Assembly (NCBI RefSeq): GCF_028401425.1
Contig: NZ_JAQOMS010000002.1
Span: forward strand, 2,108,001 to 2,172,000
Direction of reading: 5' to 3'
DNA: 64,000 nucleotides
DNA from: Psychrosphaera algicola
GTDB lineage: Bacteria; Pseudomonadota; Gammaproteobacteria; Enterobacterales; Alteromonadaceae
The position numbers and the translations under genes are program-made. This document shows, piece by piece, positions 52,621-62,007 of this stretch (position 1 is the stretch's first letter; each line of letters begins with the position of its first letter). The notes under the pieces were generated by a model, which worked only from the letters and a program-made list of their open reading frames with translations, was not told the DNA's origin and made no database searches.

Positions 52621-53525
52621 CTATTTATTTTTGCCAATTTTAAATTTGACGTACGCATTGACGTGGGCAAGAACCACTTTTGCGGTTTGTTCGTTATCTA
52701 ATAGTTTAATTGGTGGTTCAAGTAAAATAGGTAAATTCGGTACTTGAGGTTTTTTACTTTCCAGCCATTGCCAACATTTCGTTCTATTTTTTTCGACCAT
52801 TGCTTAAGGCTTTGAAGGATTTCACTTAAAATTTCAACTTGTCCAAACCAAGATTCGGGTTTAATTGCTGGTTTTCTGCCACCTGATACAACCCTAGGTA
52901 ATTGAGAACGACTGAGTTCGTCATCTAATATATGGTGACGTACCCAGTGAGCGTGTCGGCACAAATCTACGTTAGGATGCCTTACACCTTTTGGTGTTGG
53001 GATAACCAGTCCCACTTTAACACTGCTCAAAGTGCGAATTTTCGCCAAGACTGGGGCGATGTCGGTATCATTAGTGACAAATACCACTTGTTCAGTATCA
53101 TCGTCCAAAATTGCATCCGCTAAGGCTTCAACAGCAATATTGACGTCGGTTTGTTTTTCTTCAAGTTTCCATACCCTTGTAATGGCTGATTGGGGGATAT
53201 CGCGTCCACTCTCGACTTGATGCGCAGATATTGGGAGAAGTGAATAATATCCCTTAATTAATGAAAACTTTTCTCGAAGGTGAAATTTTAGCGCTCTATG
53301 GTAGGACTGTTGATCTTTTATTGAATTAGGGTCTCTCGCAGCTCGCCCAATTATATCGGCGGTAAAGAACTTGATCCCATCTATCTCATTGATTTGTGAA
53401 TGTGGTGAGGAGCTTGGTAAAAGAAACTTTGAAAACAAAACATCTAAATCAAGCCACTTATACGGTGTTCCTTTTAGTCTTCCATAATAAAGGTTATAGC
53501 CATCAATATAAATTCTTGTTTTCAA
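52621..53525 (-). CDS. NYN-domain (PIN-like) nuclease-type protein, frame broken at 3' end
   Basis: N-terminal RIYIDGYNLYYGRLK is the NYN signature with the catalytic Asp. The second motif EKQTDVNIAVEALADAILDD and VVFVTNDTDIAPVL hold further acidic residues. The frame is lost near 52793 (one A missing), and the true C terminus ends at 52621. About 300 residues. NYN proteins are RNases or RNA-binding proteins, some in phage defence or regulation. Within the island it lies between divergent cassette heads. Confidence 0.8.
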
Positions 53526-53669
53526 TTTTAGTAGCCTTTAGAAATGAAAAAACCGACATAAAGTCGGCTCTTTCTCCCAAGTTTCAGGGGTCTCGATGCC
53601 ACGCGTGAAATATGGGTTAGTTGTTATATGTATTGTGGATCAAGTTGCTAACTTTTGCAAATGGATAAT

Positions 53670-54609
53670 TTAACTCGCCCTTGGGTGTGATTTGCTATAC
53701 ACCCTTTGTAATTTAGCTTTGCTGACGTGTACATAAACTTGTGTCGTTGAGATGCTTGAGTGTCCTAAAAACTCCTGTACATGTCTAATATCCGCATCGT
53801 TATCCATCATATGTGTTGCGGCAGCATGACGATATTGGTGACACGAGCCGAACTTATTTAAATTAGCTCGTTTTATGTATTTGCTCATTAAACCTGACAT
53901 TGCGCTAGGCAAAAACTTTTTGCCATCGATATTGAGAAATAGAATTTGCCCTGAGCCCAAATCTGCAAAATATGGCCTTGCATCTCTTAGATATTTTTGA
54001 ATCCACAATATTGCGGTTTTACCGATTGGAACAAATCTGTCATGACCGCCTTTTCCCTTTACTATTTTAATTAGATTTGCCGAAAAATCGATATCTTGCA
54101 GGCTTAAGTTAACGAGCTCATTTCTACGTATTCCTGATGCATAAAAACACTCGATAATCGCTCTATCACGGATACCCTTAAAGGTGTGAATTGGCACCTG
54201 TTTAATTATCAATAACACATCATTCACACTCAGTATCGATTTTGGCAACGCCTTCCCAGCTTTAGGCAACTCAAACTTTTCACAATCATTAGTTTTGATA
54301 ATGCCCTTTGTAAAAAGACCTCTTAAAAATACTTTTACCGTTGTTGCGCGAGTTCGGATAGTCGTTTGTGCCAAAGGCTGATTTGTTCGTTTCTTGCGGT
54401 GATCCCTTAAACTTGACAGATACGCATCTAAATTAACAACATCAACGAATTCTAAATCAATTATTGATTGGTGAATAAGCCAAATAAAAAAGATCCCAAA
54501 ATCTGTTGTTTTAGTTCGACAGTTGCCTGACTATATCCCTTTGCAATAAGGTTGTTTAAATAGTATTGAAGGCAATGATTTAAGTTATGAGAAAGAGGCT
54601 TGTTAGTCA
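53670..54609 (-). CDS. Tyrosine-type site-specific recombinase, frame broken near 5' end
   Basis: C-terminal catalytic domain with GIRRNELVNLSLQDIDF (first Arg), KGKGGHDRFVPIG, HQYRHAAATHMMDND (H-x2-R), LGHSSISTTQVYVHV (His and catalytic Tyr). The N-terminal SAM-like domain is read in another frame from ATG 54609, overlapping the upstream gene by seven bases. About 310 residues repaired. Likely the recombinase of the island, though it lies in the middle rather than next to an att site. XerC/D-like. Confidence 0.88.
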
Positions 54610-55133
54610 TGATACAACTCCAATATTTTTGAAGGGAAGCTTAGTTTGTTGATAGCATCTTGAGTCGCGAGCCAAAGAATATGGCGCCTGCCATTTCGAC
54701 GTATGTATTGAGACATTCTGCGTCCAAATATGCCAGCAACTAACCCATTCTCATCATATAATGGCATTGTCACACACCCTCGCAATTCCTCATGCCCCGT
54801 TGGTTTGATTAAGCCATGTACTTCAAGAACACCTCGAATTGAAGCGCCGTTGTTAGTCAGGCTATCAGGTACAACCTTGTTTAAAGTTCTATCACATAAA
54901 CCAAGTTTTAATGTCTTAATATCATCTAAAGTAATTCCACACTTCGATAACTTATTGATGGTCGCTTTATTGTCAATTAACCTCACATGGTAGTAATTAA
55001 TAAGTTGTTCGATCACTTGTTCTTGAAAATCTGAAATAAGCAACGTTTCATGGTTGTAGTCAACGCATGAAATAACGATACGCATATCGGACATGACGCC
55101 TATTTTTATAGGCAAGTAATTTAGGTGATTCAT
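54603..55133 (-). CDS. CHC2/DnaG-like protein coupled to the recombinase
   Basis: 176 residues, intact. The middle and C-terminal parts (KLGLCDRTLNKVVPDS, GASIRGVLEVHGLIKPTGHE, LRGCVTMPLYDENGLVAGI) match the primase N-terminal Toprim_N region of CHC2 proteins that accompany tyrosine recombinases. The CHC2 zinc finger itself is absent. Strong ribosome site GGAGGAAATATG. The operon with the recombinase suggests a joint mobile-element job. Exact role unknown. Confidence 0.7.
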   Translation of the reverse strand: MNHLNYLPIKIGVMSDMRIVISCVDYNHETLLISDFQEQVIEQLINYYHVRLIDNKATINKLSKCGITLDDIKTLKLGLCDRTLNKVVPDSLTNNGASIRGVLEVHGLIKPTGHEELRGCVTMPLYDENGLVAGIFGRRMSQYIRRNGRRHILWLATQDAINKLSFPSKILELYHD

Positions 55134-55259
55134 ATTTCCTCCGGTTTCGATTGAATCACCGAATAGTATTAGTCGAGTATATTTGACAGTGCTGGTTTTG
55201 AAGCGTTTAATCTGACCAATGAAGATTTATGAAAACCACGCGGTTAGCTGATTTAGAGT

Positions 55260-55413
55260 GAATTAATCCATATGAACGGTCGGGTTTACGATTACAACCT
55301 TGGCCGGTTTATGAGTGTTGATCCGTTTTTACACCTTCAAGGTGATAGTCAAGGAATTAACCCATATTCGTATATTATGAATAATCCTATGGCTGGGACC
55401 GATCCCACTGGAT
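55260..55413 (+). repeat. Rhs head repeat, copy 2
   Basis: Copy of the shared Rhs head, preceded by GGTTAGCTGATTTAGAGTG as in copy 4. Confidence 0.75.
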
Positions 55414-56054
55414 ATATTCCAATAATTCCATTGATTATTTGGGGCTACTCGGCATGGGAGACCGCAAATGCTGCTTCTGATGCATATGATAGTTATCAAA
55501 ATGGTGATGTGAGTGGTGCAGATGCTGCTGCCGCAGTTGGAACGGTAGCCATAGAAAGCACTATCGGCAGGAAAGTAAAGGTAGCAAAGGAAGGGCTGCA
55601 AAAAGTTCGTCAGGCGTTTAAAGGCGATAAACGTAGTAGCAACGTTCAAAACTCCACCAATGCATCGAATACAGATAGTGGAACTAAGACTACGAATGGT
55701 GCGGATAATACTCAGACGGAAAAGAGTGCTGATGAGAAAACTACAGAAATTGGTACTCAAAAAAGCGGAAAGAGAAAGTTCATGGAGCCAATTGAAGACG
55801 CTGATGCTCGCCACACGGTATGGAAAAAGGATAATGATGGTAAAATCACAAACCATCAGACTTTTGAGCCAAATGAAAATCCTAAGAATCCAAACAAATG
55901 GGAAAAAGGGAATAGAACAGACGTGACTGGTAAAGCCGAATACAATAAGAAAACAAAACAAATGGTAGACACACCTCACACCCATGATAAAGATGCTCCG
56001 GGTGGAGTTAGGCCCGCGACCAAAGAAGAACTTCCTGAAGGAGTTAACAAATGA
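55272..56054 (+). CDS. Orphan Rhs C-terminal toxin cassette 2 (polymorphic toxin type 24-like)
   Basis: 260 residues. Rhs head MNGRVYDYNLGRFMSVDPF, then hydrophobic stretch PIIPLIIWGYSAWE, linker and a C-terminal toxin domain: RHTVWKKDNDGKI, YNKKTKQMVDTPHTHD, GGVRP. This pattern is the Pfam polymorphic toxin type 24. Four-base ATGA overlap with the Imm53-like gene. Confidence 0.85.
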   Translation: MNGRVYDYNLGRFMSVDPFLHLQGDSQGINPYSYIMNNPMAGTDPTGYIPIIPLIIWGYSAWETANAASDAYDSYQNGDVSGADAAAAVGTVAIESTIGRKVKVAKEGLQKVRQAFKGDKRSSNVQNSTNASNTDSGTKTTNGADNTQTEKSADEKTTEIGTQKSGKRKFMEPIEDADARHTVWKKDNDGKITNHQTFEPNENPKNPNKWEKGNRTDVTGKAEYNKKTKQMVDTPHTHDKDAPGGVRPATKEELPEGVNK

Positions 56055-56341
56055 ATAGATTGAGCGATTTAATGCTTTGGTATTCAAATAATTGTAATGA
56101 TGATTGGGAGCACAGTTATGGTGTCAAAATTGATACAATAGACAACCCCGGATGGTCTTTACAGGTAGACTTAAATGGAACTGTACTAGAGCGCGCACCA
56201 TTTTCAGACATTGAAATTGAACGTACTGAGCATGATTGGATACATTGTAGTAAGAATAATAATCAATTCATTGCAGTTGGAGGCGCTAAGAATCTTGAAG
56301 AGATGCTTTCGATTTTTCTAGACTGGGCCGCTGGCTCTTGA
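56051..56341 (+). CDS. Immunity protein 53-like, partner of cassette 2
   Basis: 96 residues, intact. NCNDDWEHSYGVKIDTIDNP and GWSLQVDL, then WIHCSKNNNQFIAVGGAKNL are the Imm53 signature. Overlaps the toxin by four bases. Imm53 is known alongside type 24 toxins, so the pairing is well supported. Confidence 0.88.
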   Translation: MNRLSDLMLWYSNNCNDDWEHSYGVKIDTIDNPGWSLQVDLNGTVLERAPFSDIEIERTEHDWIHCSKNNNQFIAVGGAKNLEEMLSIFLDWAAGS

Positions 56342-56562
56342 AATAAGATTCTTTTGGAACCGTAAATAAACGGAAAGTTACTACAATAGTTCTTAAACCT
56401 GCTTAGGCTGGTTTGCTTTGAGGTCAAATTATCGGTAATAGACAGATTAAATCGCTAAGAGTGTGAATGGCTAAAAAACAATTTCAACAATTGTTCTTTG
56501 AGTTTCTACAGAATTTGAGTAAAAATGGTTCAAAGAAGAGATGGTAAAGGTTATTGGCAACA

Positions 56563-56590
56563 AGCCAGCGGAGGCTGGCTTTTCGTTTTA
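56563..56590 (+). terminator. Terminator downstream of cassette 2
   Basis: AGCCAGC/GCTGGCT stem with GGAG loop and T-rich tail, in the sequence AAGCCAGCGGAGGCTGGCTT. Confidence 0.75.
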
Positions 56591-56612
56591 GCGCAAACGG
56601 CTTTAAGTCAAA

Positions 56613-56936
56613 CTAATGGCTTTTTAACCTTGGTGCCAAATTGAATTGCTTGATCTGTTGTGGACTGAAGCCTTGGCGGAGCAGATCAAAGTCTTTGACG
56701 TCGATTTGGGCTTTAGCGCCATTACCGATAACTTGATAAATGCTTTTGCTGGCAGTTATTATTAAAGAGGCATCTGAGCAAATTTCTTTAATTATTGAAG
56801 AGCAAATGTAATCACCGTTATCAAAACGGCAAGTCGAATCGTCAATACAAGTGCCCCATAAAACCTTTCCAACTAAATTTTCGTTATCAACTACTGATAC
56901 AATTATCCGTAAACAATGGGATGGACTCCTCTTCAA
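56613..56936 (-). CDS. Hypothetical protein, possible orphan immunity
   Basis: 107 residues, no recognised domain. GKVLWGTCIDDSTCRFDNGD and a C-terminal GFSPQQIKQFNL are the notable segments. Follows the cassette-3 immunity gene on the same strand at 78 bases, so it may be an extra immunity gene kept from an earlier cassette (inference). The start is uncertain. Confidence 0.5.
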   Translation of the reverse strand: MKRSPSHCLRIIVSVVDNENLVGKVLWGTCIDDSTCRFDNGDYICSSIIKEICSDASLIITASKSIYQVIGNGAKAQIDVKDFDLLRQGFSPQQIKQFNLAPRLKSH

Positions 56937-56970
56937 CCTGACGAAGTAGCTTTATTAAGTCATAACTTCA

Positions 56971-56996
56971 AAGCCCAACCTAACCAGTTGGGCTTA
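56971..56996 (-). terminator. Weak hairpin after the cassette-3 immunity gene
   Basis: AGCCCAAC/GTTGGGCT stem, T-poor tail. Position past the stop of the minus-strand gene suggests a terminator. Confidence 0.45.
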
Positions 56997-57013
56997 TTTG
57001 TATCTGACACTTT

Positions 57014-57435
57014 TTAGTTGAATCGCTCACCCCATGACTCTGGATGAGAAATTGCTTCATTTATTGCAAATAAAATGTCGTCCTGAGCCTCTTGATAATT
57101 TATATCGTACTTATTAAGCCCCTTTGTTGCCATGCTCTTATATTCCAGAGTAAACACTACCTCACCATTCACCATGAATTTAAACTTAGCTTTGTCTTCG
57201 GCGCACTCCCATGAGCTTGATGTTTTGTCATCAATCTCATACACATTCGAGTCTGCCTTAAAGTATAGATTATTGTCTTCTCTAAAAAACAAATCAGATG
57301 ACCTGAAAAATTGTCGTACCAACCATTTATTGGAGGATAGCCGAATTTAAATGTCCGCCCAGCTTCTTGAAAGTCTCGGGTAAGCTTTAAATAATACGGG
57401 CTACCCGAGTAGTTCAATAAAAGTAATAAGCTCAT
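57014..57435 (-). CDS. Putative immunity of cassette 3, frame broken
   Basis: Starts ATG 57433-57435, two bases past the toxin stop. It has a short hydrophobic N terminus (MSLLLLLNYSG) and later a soluble part (WGERFN at the end, DINYQEAQDDILFAI). One base missing near 57318. About 140 residues repaired. No known family; call is by position. Confidence 0.55.
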
Positions 57436-57437
57436 TG

Positions 57438-58378
57438 TTATTTTACTCCCGCCCATTTATTCATTGCTTTACTTGGCTTACTTGATGAGGAAATAATATC
57501 TCTATATGTATCTCCTCGTTTTCTATACCACTTAAAGGTTGGGCCAAGTTTTGAGTCATAACCTGCCCCTTTCAGCCATCGAGGGGTGACATTCCTAATA
57601 TAGATTAATTGCCTTAAAATAAACGGGGTTAAGTTCTTGTACTTCTGACCTATCGCTCTTCTCATGCCGTGTGCAGCAATGACAACATTTTTCACGGACA
57701 TGCCGCCTTTCAGCATAGCTTCAGCAGCACCTTTAATTCCTCGTACCTCGTTTACATACGATTGTCTAATAGCAGTGAGGGCGGTCTTACTCAATGTGCC
57801 ACCGGCAGCCAATGTCTTGAGCCATTTAGCCACTTTGACTGCACCTCCTCCGGGAATAACTAACGAAGATCCAGTTAGGCCCCCATCAGTAATGGCATCC
57901 ATACCCTCAACATATTCCGCCTTACTGATTTTTCCTTCACCGAAGTCAGTAATCAACTTCCCTTGTTGCGTGCCAAGGCCGGTATCATCCATTCCTGCGA
58001 AGGACGAGAACCAACTATAAGTATTTTTATTTGTACTCTTCTTTTTATTACTTTTACCCTCGTCTTCTACTTTAGTTGATGTGCTACCTTTATTGTTGTT
58101 TTTTGGCCGCTCAATACTTTCATTGAGACTTTAACCGTTGTCGCACCATTATCAGAACTTGATTCTACGTTGGTCACAACGCCAGTAATATCAGAGCCAC
58201 AATCACCATTGGCCTTACCAGCCATTGTACAAGCGTAACCCGTTGGGTCTGTCCCAGACAACGGATTATTCATAATATACGAATAAGGGTTAACACTCTG
58301 GGTGCTTGTCGGGCTCTGAATAAATGGATCAACACTCATGAACCGGCCAAGGTTGTAATCGTAAACCCGACCGTTCAT
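57438..58378 (-). CDS. Orphan Rhs C-terminal toxin cassette 3, frame broken
   Basis: Head MNGRVYDYNLGRFMSVDPF, SYIMNNPLSGTDPTGY and a long conserved linker (ACTMAG...VTNVESS...KVSMKVLSG), then a frame break in an A-run near 58105. The toxin part follows: VIPGGGAVKVAKWLKTLAAG, AAHGMRRAIGQKYKNLTP, WYRKRGDTYRDIIS. The tip is not recognised. Sequence up to 58033 is almost the same as in cassettes 4 and 5. Confidence 0.75.
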
Positions 58379-58390
58379 ATGGATTAATTC
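58033..58390 (-). repeat. Rhs head and linker repeat, copy 3
   Basis: About 355 bp nearly identical to 60124-60480 and 62608-62960. Ends where the toxin tips diverge. Confidence 0.85.
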
Positions 58391-58440
58391 TATCCAAATC
58401 GCTAACCTAATGAATTAACTTGGCTGAACCTACAAATAAT

Positions 58441-59673
58441 TCACACTAATAGACTGTACTTACTCAAACTTTTTTTCTTTTCGTGAATATAAGCCTTGGT
58501 TAAATATTTTTCACTGGTTCCACAATGAAGGGAGGCCAGTATTGACTCTTTTAAGCCACTAATAATGTCGACTTCAGATGAGTAATTTATGTAATCCCTA
58601 ATCGTATCGGCAAGTTTTTCAATGATAACCTCTGGCTTATTTATGTTGAATGTTTTTCCTAGCTTAATCAATTGTTTCCTATCTGGAAAAAGTTTTGCAC
58701 TGTTGAGCTTTAGTGCCATTTTGTTATCTATGGTGTCGTAAATTGGCGTATGCGTAATATCATATGGTGGCGTTAACACTATCTCTGTTTTACTTTCTTC
58801 ATATTGCACTGAAAAATTCTTTAGGTGGGCATCGCCATTTCCTATTAAGCAATTAAAAATAATATATTGGTACATACGCTGAAGTTGTAAATCAGATCTT
58901 GTATAGAGGTACGTCGCTTTCATTAGCATTTCGTAACTCGACTGATACTTCTCATCGCCTTGCTTGCCCATTAGCACGGTAAAATCCTCAATGCCAAGGC
59001 GCTTACCATTTACCTCATCAAATCGTTCGGTTATAAAAGTTCTCAAATCGTCGGACAGCCAACATTGGCTAGGTGCCAAACCACAGGCTCTTGCCGCCTC
59101 CATGCACACGTATTCGTTGACGGTCAGCAGTGGAAATTCCTCATCATATGTTTTGATGATAAAGTCATCTTGCTGTAAAAGACTGCGCCCAACTGACGGT
59201 TTGTCTGTGTCATTAAGCGCATTTACGAGCACCTTAGGCTGCACGCCTGAAACCAAGCCATTTAGGTAGTGTCTATCTAATAGTTGATGAAAAAGGTTTT
59301 CTTTGCCTTGCCAAGTGAGTATTTCGTTTAATGACAGTTGCTCAACTTCTGTTTTCTCAATTTCACTACTGTAAGATAAATGCCCAATACCTTTATCTAA
59401 TTGGAGAGCGAGTAAATACATGTCATTGATGTTGGCGTGACGTCGAAGTTTTTCACTGATGTAGCGGCGAATATAACCTTCCGGTAAATTTTGGCTAAAA
59501 ATAGGGTGAAGCGCACCATAATTGTAAGGGGCTTGCTGATATTTCATAGTTAAAGATACAGGATTGTTACTATGGTATTGGTAAGAAAAATGGCTTGGCT
59601 GAGTCAAGTCGCCCGATTCTTTTCCAAAGGATTGCACGTTAATTTGAGTTATTTTATTTGGTAGTTCCGCCAC
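58441..59673 (-). CDS. hipA: HipA-family toxin kinase
   Basis: 410 residues, intact. HipA N-terminal ALHPIFSQNLPEGYIR; kinase-like core LVSGVQPKVLV, DFIIKTYDEEFPLLTVNEY, catalytic NCLIGNGDAHLKNFSV (GNGDAHLKN) and PPYDITHT (metal Asp). HipA phosphorylates glutamyl-tRNA synthetase or related targets, causing dormancy. Overlaps hipB by one base. Between divergent cassettes 3 and 4. Confidence 0.93.
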   Translation of the reverse strand: MAELPNKITQINVQSFGKESGDLTQPSHFSYQYHSNNPVSLTMKYQQAPYNYGALHPIFSQNLPEGYIRRYISEKLRRHANINDMYLLALQLDKGIGHLSYSSEIEKTEVEQLSLNEILTWQGKENLFHQLLDRHYLNGLVSGVQPKVLVNALNDTDKPSVGRSLLQQDDFIIKTYDEEFPLLTVNEYVCMEAARACGLAPSQCWLSDDLRTFITERFDEVNGKRLGIEDFTVLMGKQGDEKYQSSYEMLMKATYLYTRSDLQLQRMYQYIIFNCLIGNGDAHLKNFSVQYEESKTEIVLTPPYDITHTPIYDTIDNKMALKLNSAKLFPDRKQLIKLGKTFNINKPEVIIEKLADTIRDYINYSSEVDIISGLKESILASLHCGTSEKYLTKAYIHEKKKSLSKYSLLV

Positions 59674-59924
59674 TAGTCACTTTCCCCAAACAATCTGGAC
59701 AGTTCATCTAATTGAGGTAAATCGTTTTGTTCTTCAACAAAGGAAATCTTTAATCCCAATACTTCAAGGTACTTGCGAAGGTATTTTATCCCTCCCGTAA
59801 AGTGACCTTTTTCCATCGCAATGATCTGATTTCGGCTTAAACCGGTTTGGGTTGAGACGTACTGCTGAGTCCAACCTTTTTCTTTGCGTTTAACTGCTAT
59901 CAAAGAACCGTCATACCAATGCAT
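59673..59924 (-). CDS. hipB: HipB-family antitoxin, HTH regulator
   Basis: 83 residues from ATG 59922-59924, preceded by GAGGTTTCTAAA. XRE HTH: GWTQQYVSTQTGLSRNQIIA. It holds HipA inactive and represses the operon. A longer frame opens at TTG-like codons upstream, but that segment is the operator region, so the shorter start is preferred. Confidence 0.88.
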   Translation of the reverse strand: MHWYDGSLIAVKRKEKGWTQQYVSTQTGLSRNQIIAMEKGHFTGGIKYLRKYLEVLGLKISFVEEQNDLPQLDELSRLFGESD

Positions 59925-59951
59925 TTTAGAAACCTCTATAACAAAACATAC

Positions 59952-59967
59952 GTTAATATATATTAAC
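59952..59967. promoter_or_regulatory. HipB operator 1
   Basis: Perfect palindrome GTTAATATATATTAAC, 28 bases upstream of the hipB start. Confidence 0.75.
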
Positions 59968-59985
59968 AAAATCAGTGTAACAAGC

Positions 59986-60013
59986 TTAAAGGTTAATATA
60001 TGTTAACCTTTAA
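59986..60013. promoter_or_regulatory. HipB operator 2
   Basis: Arms TTAAAGGTTAA and TTAACCTTTAA with six-base spacer TATATG. Shares the GTTAATATATNTTAAC core with operator 1. Confidence 0.75.
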
Positions 60014-60123
60014 GGCAGTAATTCGTTAACAATATTTTCCTTTGAATTGACATGTTTAATTTTAATCCGTTTAATCGAACAACTAAAGCTCTATGAAAAC
60101 CATTAGGTTAGCTGATTTAGAGT

Positions 60124-60480
60124 GAATTAATCCATATGAACGGTCGGGTTTACGATTACAACCTTGGCCGGTTTATGAGTGTTGATCCATTTATTCAGAG
60201 CCCGACAAGCACCCAGAGTGTTAACCCTTATTCGTATATTATGAATAATCCGTTGTCTGGGACAGACCCAACGGGTTACGCTTGTACAATGGCTGGTCAG
60301 ACCAATGGTGATTGTGGCTCTGATATTACTGGCGTTGTGACCAACGTAGAATCAAGTTTTGATAATGGTGCGACAACGGTTAAAGTCTCAATGAAAGTAT
60401 TGAGCGGCCAAAAAACAACAATAAAGGTAGCACATCAACTAAAGTAGAAGACGAGGGTAAAAGTAATAAAAGAAGAGTAC
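60124..60480 (+). repeat. Rhs head and linker repeat, copy 4
   Basis: Nearly identical to copies 3 and 5, and inverted relative to both. Confidence 0.85.
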
Positions 60481-61042
60481 CAATGGAGCGCCTTTGGCAG
60501 ACCAATCAATTGGTGCCAAACTTGGTGTGGCTGCCGATGCCATCAAGCAATTTGGTGGTGAGATAATAGAAGATGCCACATTTATGGCTGGCGACGTATT
60601 GGCCACGACTCTAGCTGGCTCAAAACTTCCTGAAACACCCGAAGAGTATGCTGCTTTAGCCGAGAGGGGTACTGAAATAATAAGACTTGGCCATGCCGGT
60701 AAAGGTAACGAATTGAGTTACGCTGAAGCATGGTACATATACAAGAATGCACCAAAAGGCTTCGAGTTGACGGTTGATGGTAGGGTTGTGGGAGACATTG
60801 GTGGAAAAATGGCAACACCTTTTCCATTGGATAGCCTCAAAGTTCACGGTCACATCTCTCTTAATGCGCAAGGGAGGATAAAGCCGGGAATGTATGATTT
60901 CGACCCTGTTGTGATGTCTAATCCAAATAATTCATTAAGAATTTATATTAGAAACGAGTTGAATCAAATAGCTATAAGGCAGCATGGTGCGGGCAATCCT
61001 TACCTAATAAAATACTCCTATGATGATAAGGATTTTAAATAA
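60136..61042 (+). CDS. Orphan Rhs C-terminal toxin cassette 4, frame broken
   Basis: Same head and linker as cassette 3. A-runs near 60415 and 60470 each seem one A short. The tip (LADQSIGAKLGVAADAIKQF, GHISLNAQGRIKPGMYDFD, IAIRQHGAGNPYLIKY) is not recognised. Its stop overlaps the immunity ATG (TAATG). Confidence 0.75.
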
Positions 61043-61503
61043 TGAAAAAGATTGCAGTTTTTTTGACTGTGGCTGTTGCCGTCACGTTACTCTACTTGAA
61101 TACAGGGTTGGGGTTTAAGTTTACGGAAGTAGTAGGCACCCCTGAAGTAAGGGCGATTAAACATCGCTTCTCGAATGATATTGCTGTCCAACCAGCAATC
61201 ATTGATTATCAGATTGAAGATGGATATGCATTTGGCTTTAGGCTGCCGGCTTATGAGGCTTCTTGCGAAAATAGCAAATACACTTCATCGCTTCTATCAT
61301 TGGACGGAGTGTATTTTATTCTTAACTTGAGCAATGACTCTTATGTTGAATTCAATCAAAGCGATAAGTTTTACAAGCATCTATCATCAAAAGGATTGGA
61401 GAAAGGTCTCAACCTTACCTCTGCTGAACTCGATAAGGTGGTGGCAACATATGATTCGAGGTATAAAGAATTCGGATACTTTGATACCTGCAAGCCGTTA
61501 TAA
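61042..61503 (+). CDS. Putative immunity protein of cassette 4
   Basis: 153 residues, intact. N-terminal signal/anchor (KKIAVFLTVAVAVTLLYL), then a soluble domain ending in FGYFDTCKPL. Unknown family; assigned by the one-base overlap with the toxin. Confidence 0.65.
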   Translation: MKKIAVFLTVAVAVTLLYLNTGLGFKFTEVVGTPEVRAIKHRFSNDIAVQPAIIDYQIEDGYAFGFRLPAYEASCENSKYTSSLLSLDGVYFILNLSNDSYVEFNQSDKFYKHLSSKGLEKGLNLTSAELDKVVATYDSRYKEFGYFDTCKPL

Positions 61504-61539
61504 GCCCACGAAGCTATGGTGCAAGGTTGCTACCATTCA

Positions 61540-61582
61540 AAAATGATCAAATTACCAGCAAAGCTGGTAATTTGATCATTTT
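61540..61582. terminator. Bidirectional terminator between immunity genes 4 and 5
   Basis: Perfect 20-bp arms from AAAATGATC to its complement, three-base AAA loop. Lies between converging genes. Confidence 0.9.
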
Positions 61583-61590
61583 GAATACTT

Positions 61591-62007
61591 TTATTGCTTA
61601 CAGTCGGGGGTATCCGTAACTTTCATTAATACTCCCTTGGTATTCCGAAGGGCATCGGTAAGCTGCATTAGAACTCGACTAGCATCTTCCTTGCCTTGCT
61701 CAGAGTATACTGACAATCGAACACAGTTTGCATTTATCAAGTTACCCATCATGATGAAGGACTTTCCATCTTCTATGTTCAGAGTAGTTTGAAATTGGTT
61801 TGTCTTTGCAAAATATTCAGCGTTACCAACTGAAGACTTCGCCGTAAAGCCAAGTTTCACAGATAGACCTTCAACCTCCTTGCTGAGTATTGGTGCCATT
61901 TTCGACTCTGTGACAGCCAATCCAACCGCCGCTTGCGGTGAGTAAGTAGTTTTGGTGCATCCAGTTATCAGCGCCATAATTGCCACCATTGCTATTTTAA
62001 GTTTCAT
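61591..62007 (-). CDS. Putative immunity lipoprotein of cassette 5
   Basis: 138 residues, intact. Lipobox MALITGCTKT (Cys about 17). No known domain. TAATG overlap with the toxin stop. A second lipoprotein immunity, unlike cassette 1 in sequence. Confidence 0.65.
   Translation of the reverse strand: MKLKIAMVAIMALITGCTKTTYSPQAAVGLAVTESKMAPILSKEVEGLSVKLGFTAKSSVGNAEYFAKTNQFQTTLNIEDGKSFIMMGNLINANCVRLSVYSEQGKEDASRVLMQLTDALRNTKGVLMKVTDTPDCKQ

Noticed and set aside
55329..56087. Long minus-strand ORF opposite cassette 2
   Set aside because: It is the antisense frame of the toxin gene with no domain and no ribosome site.
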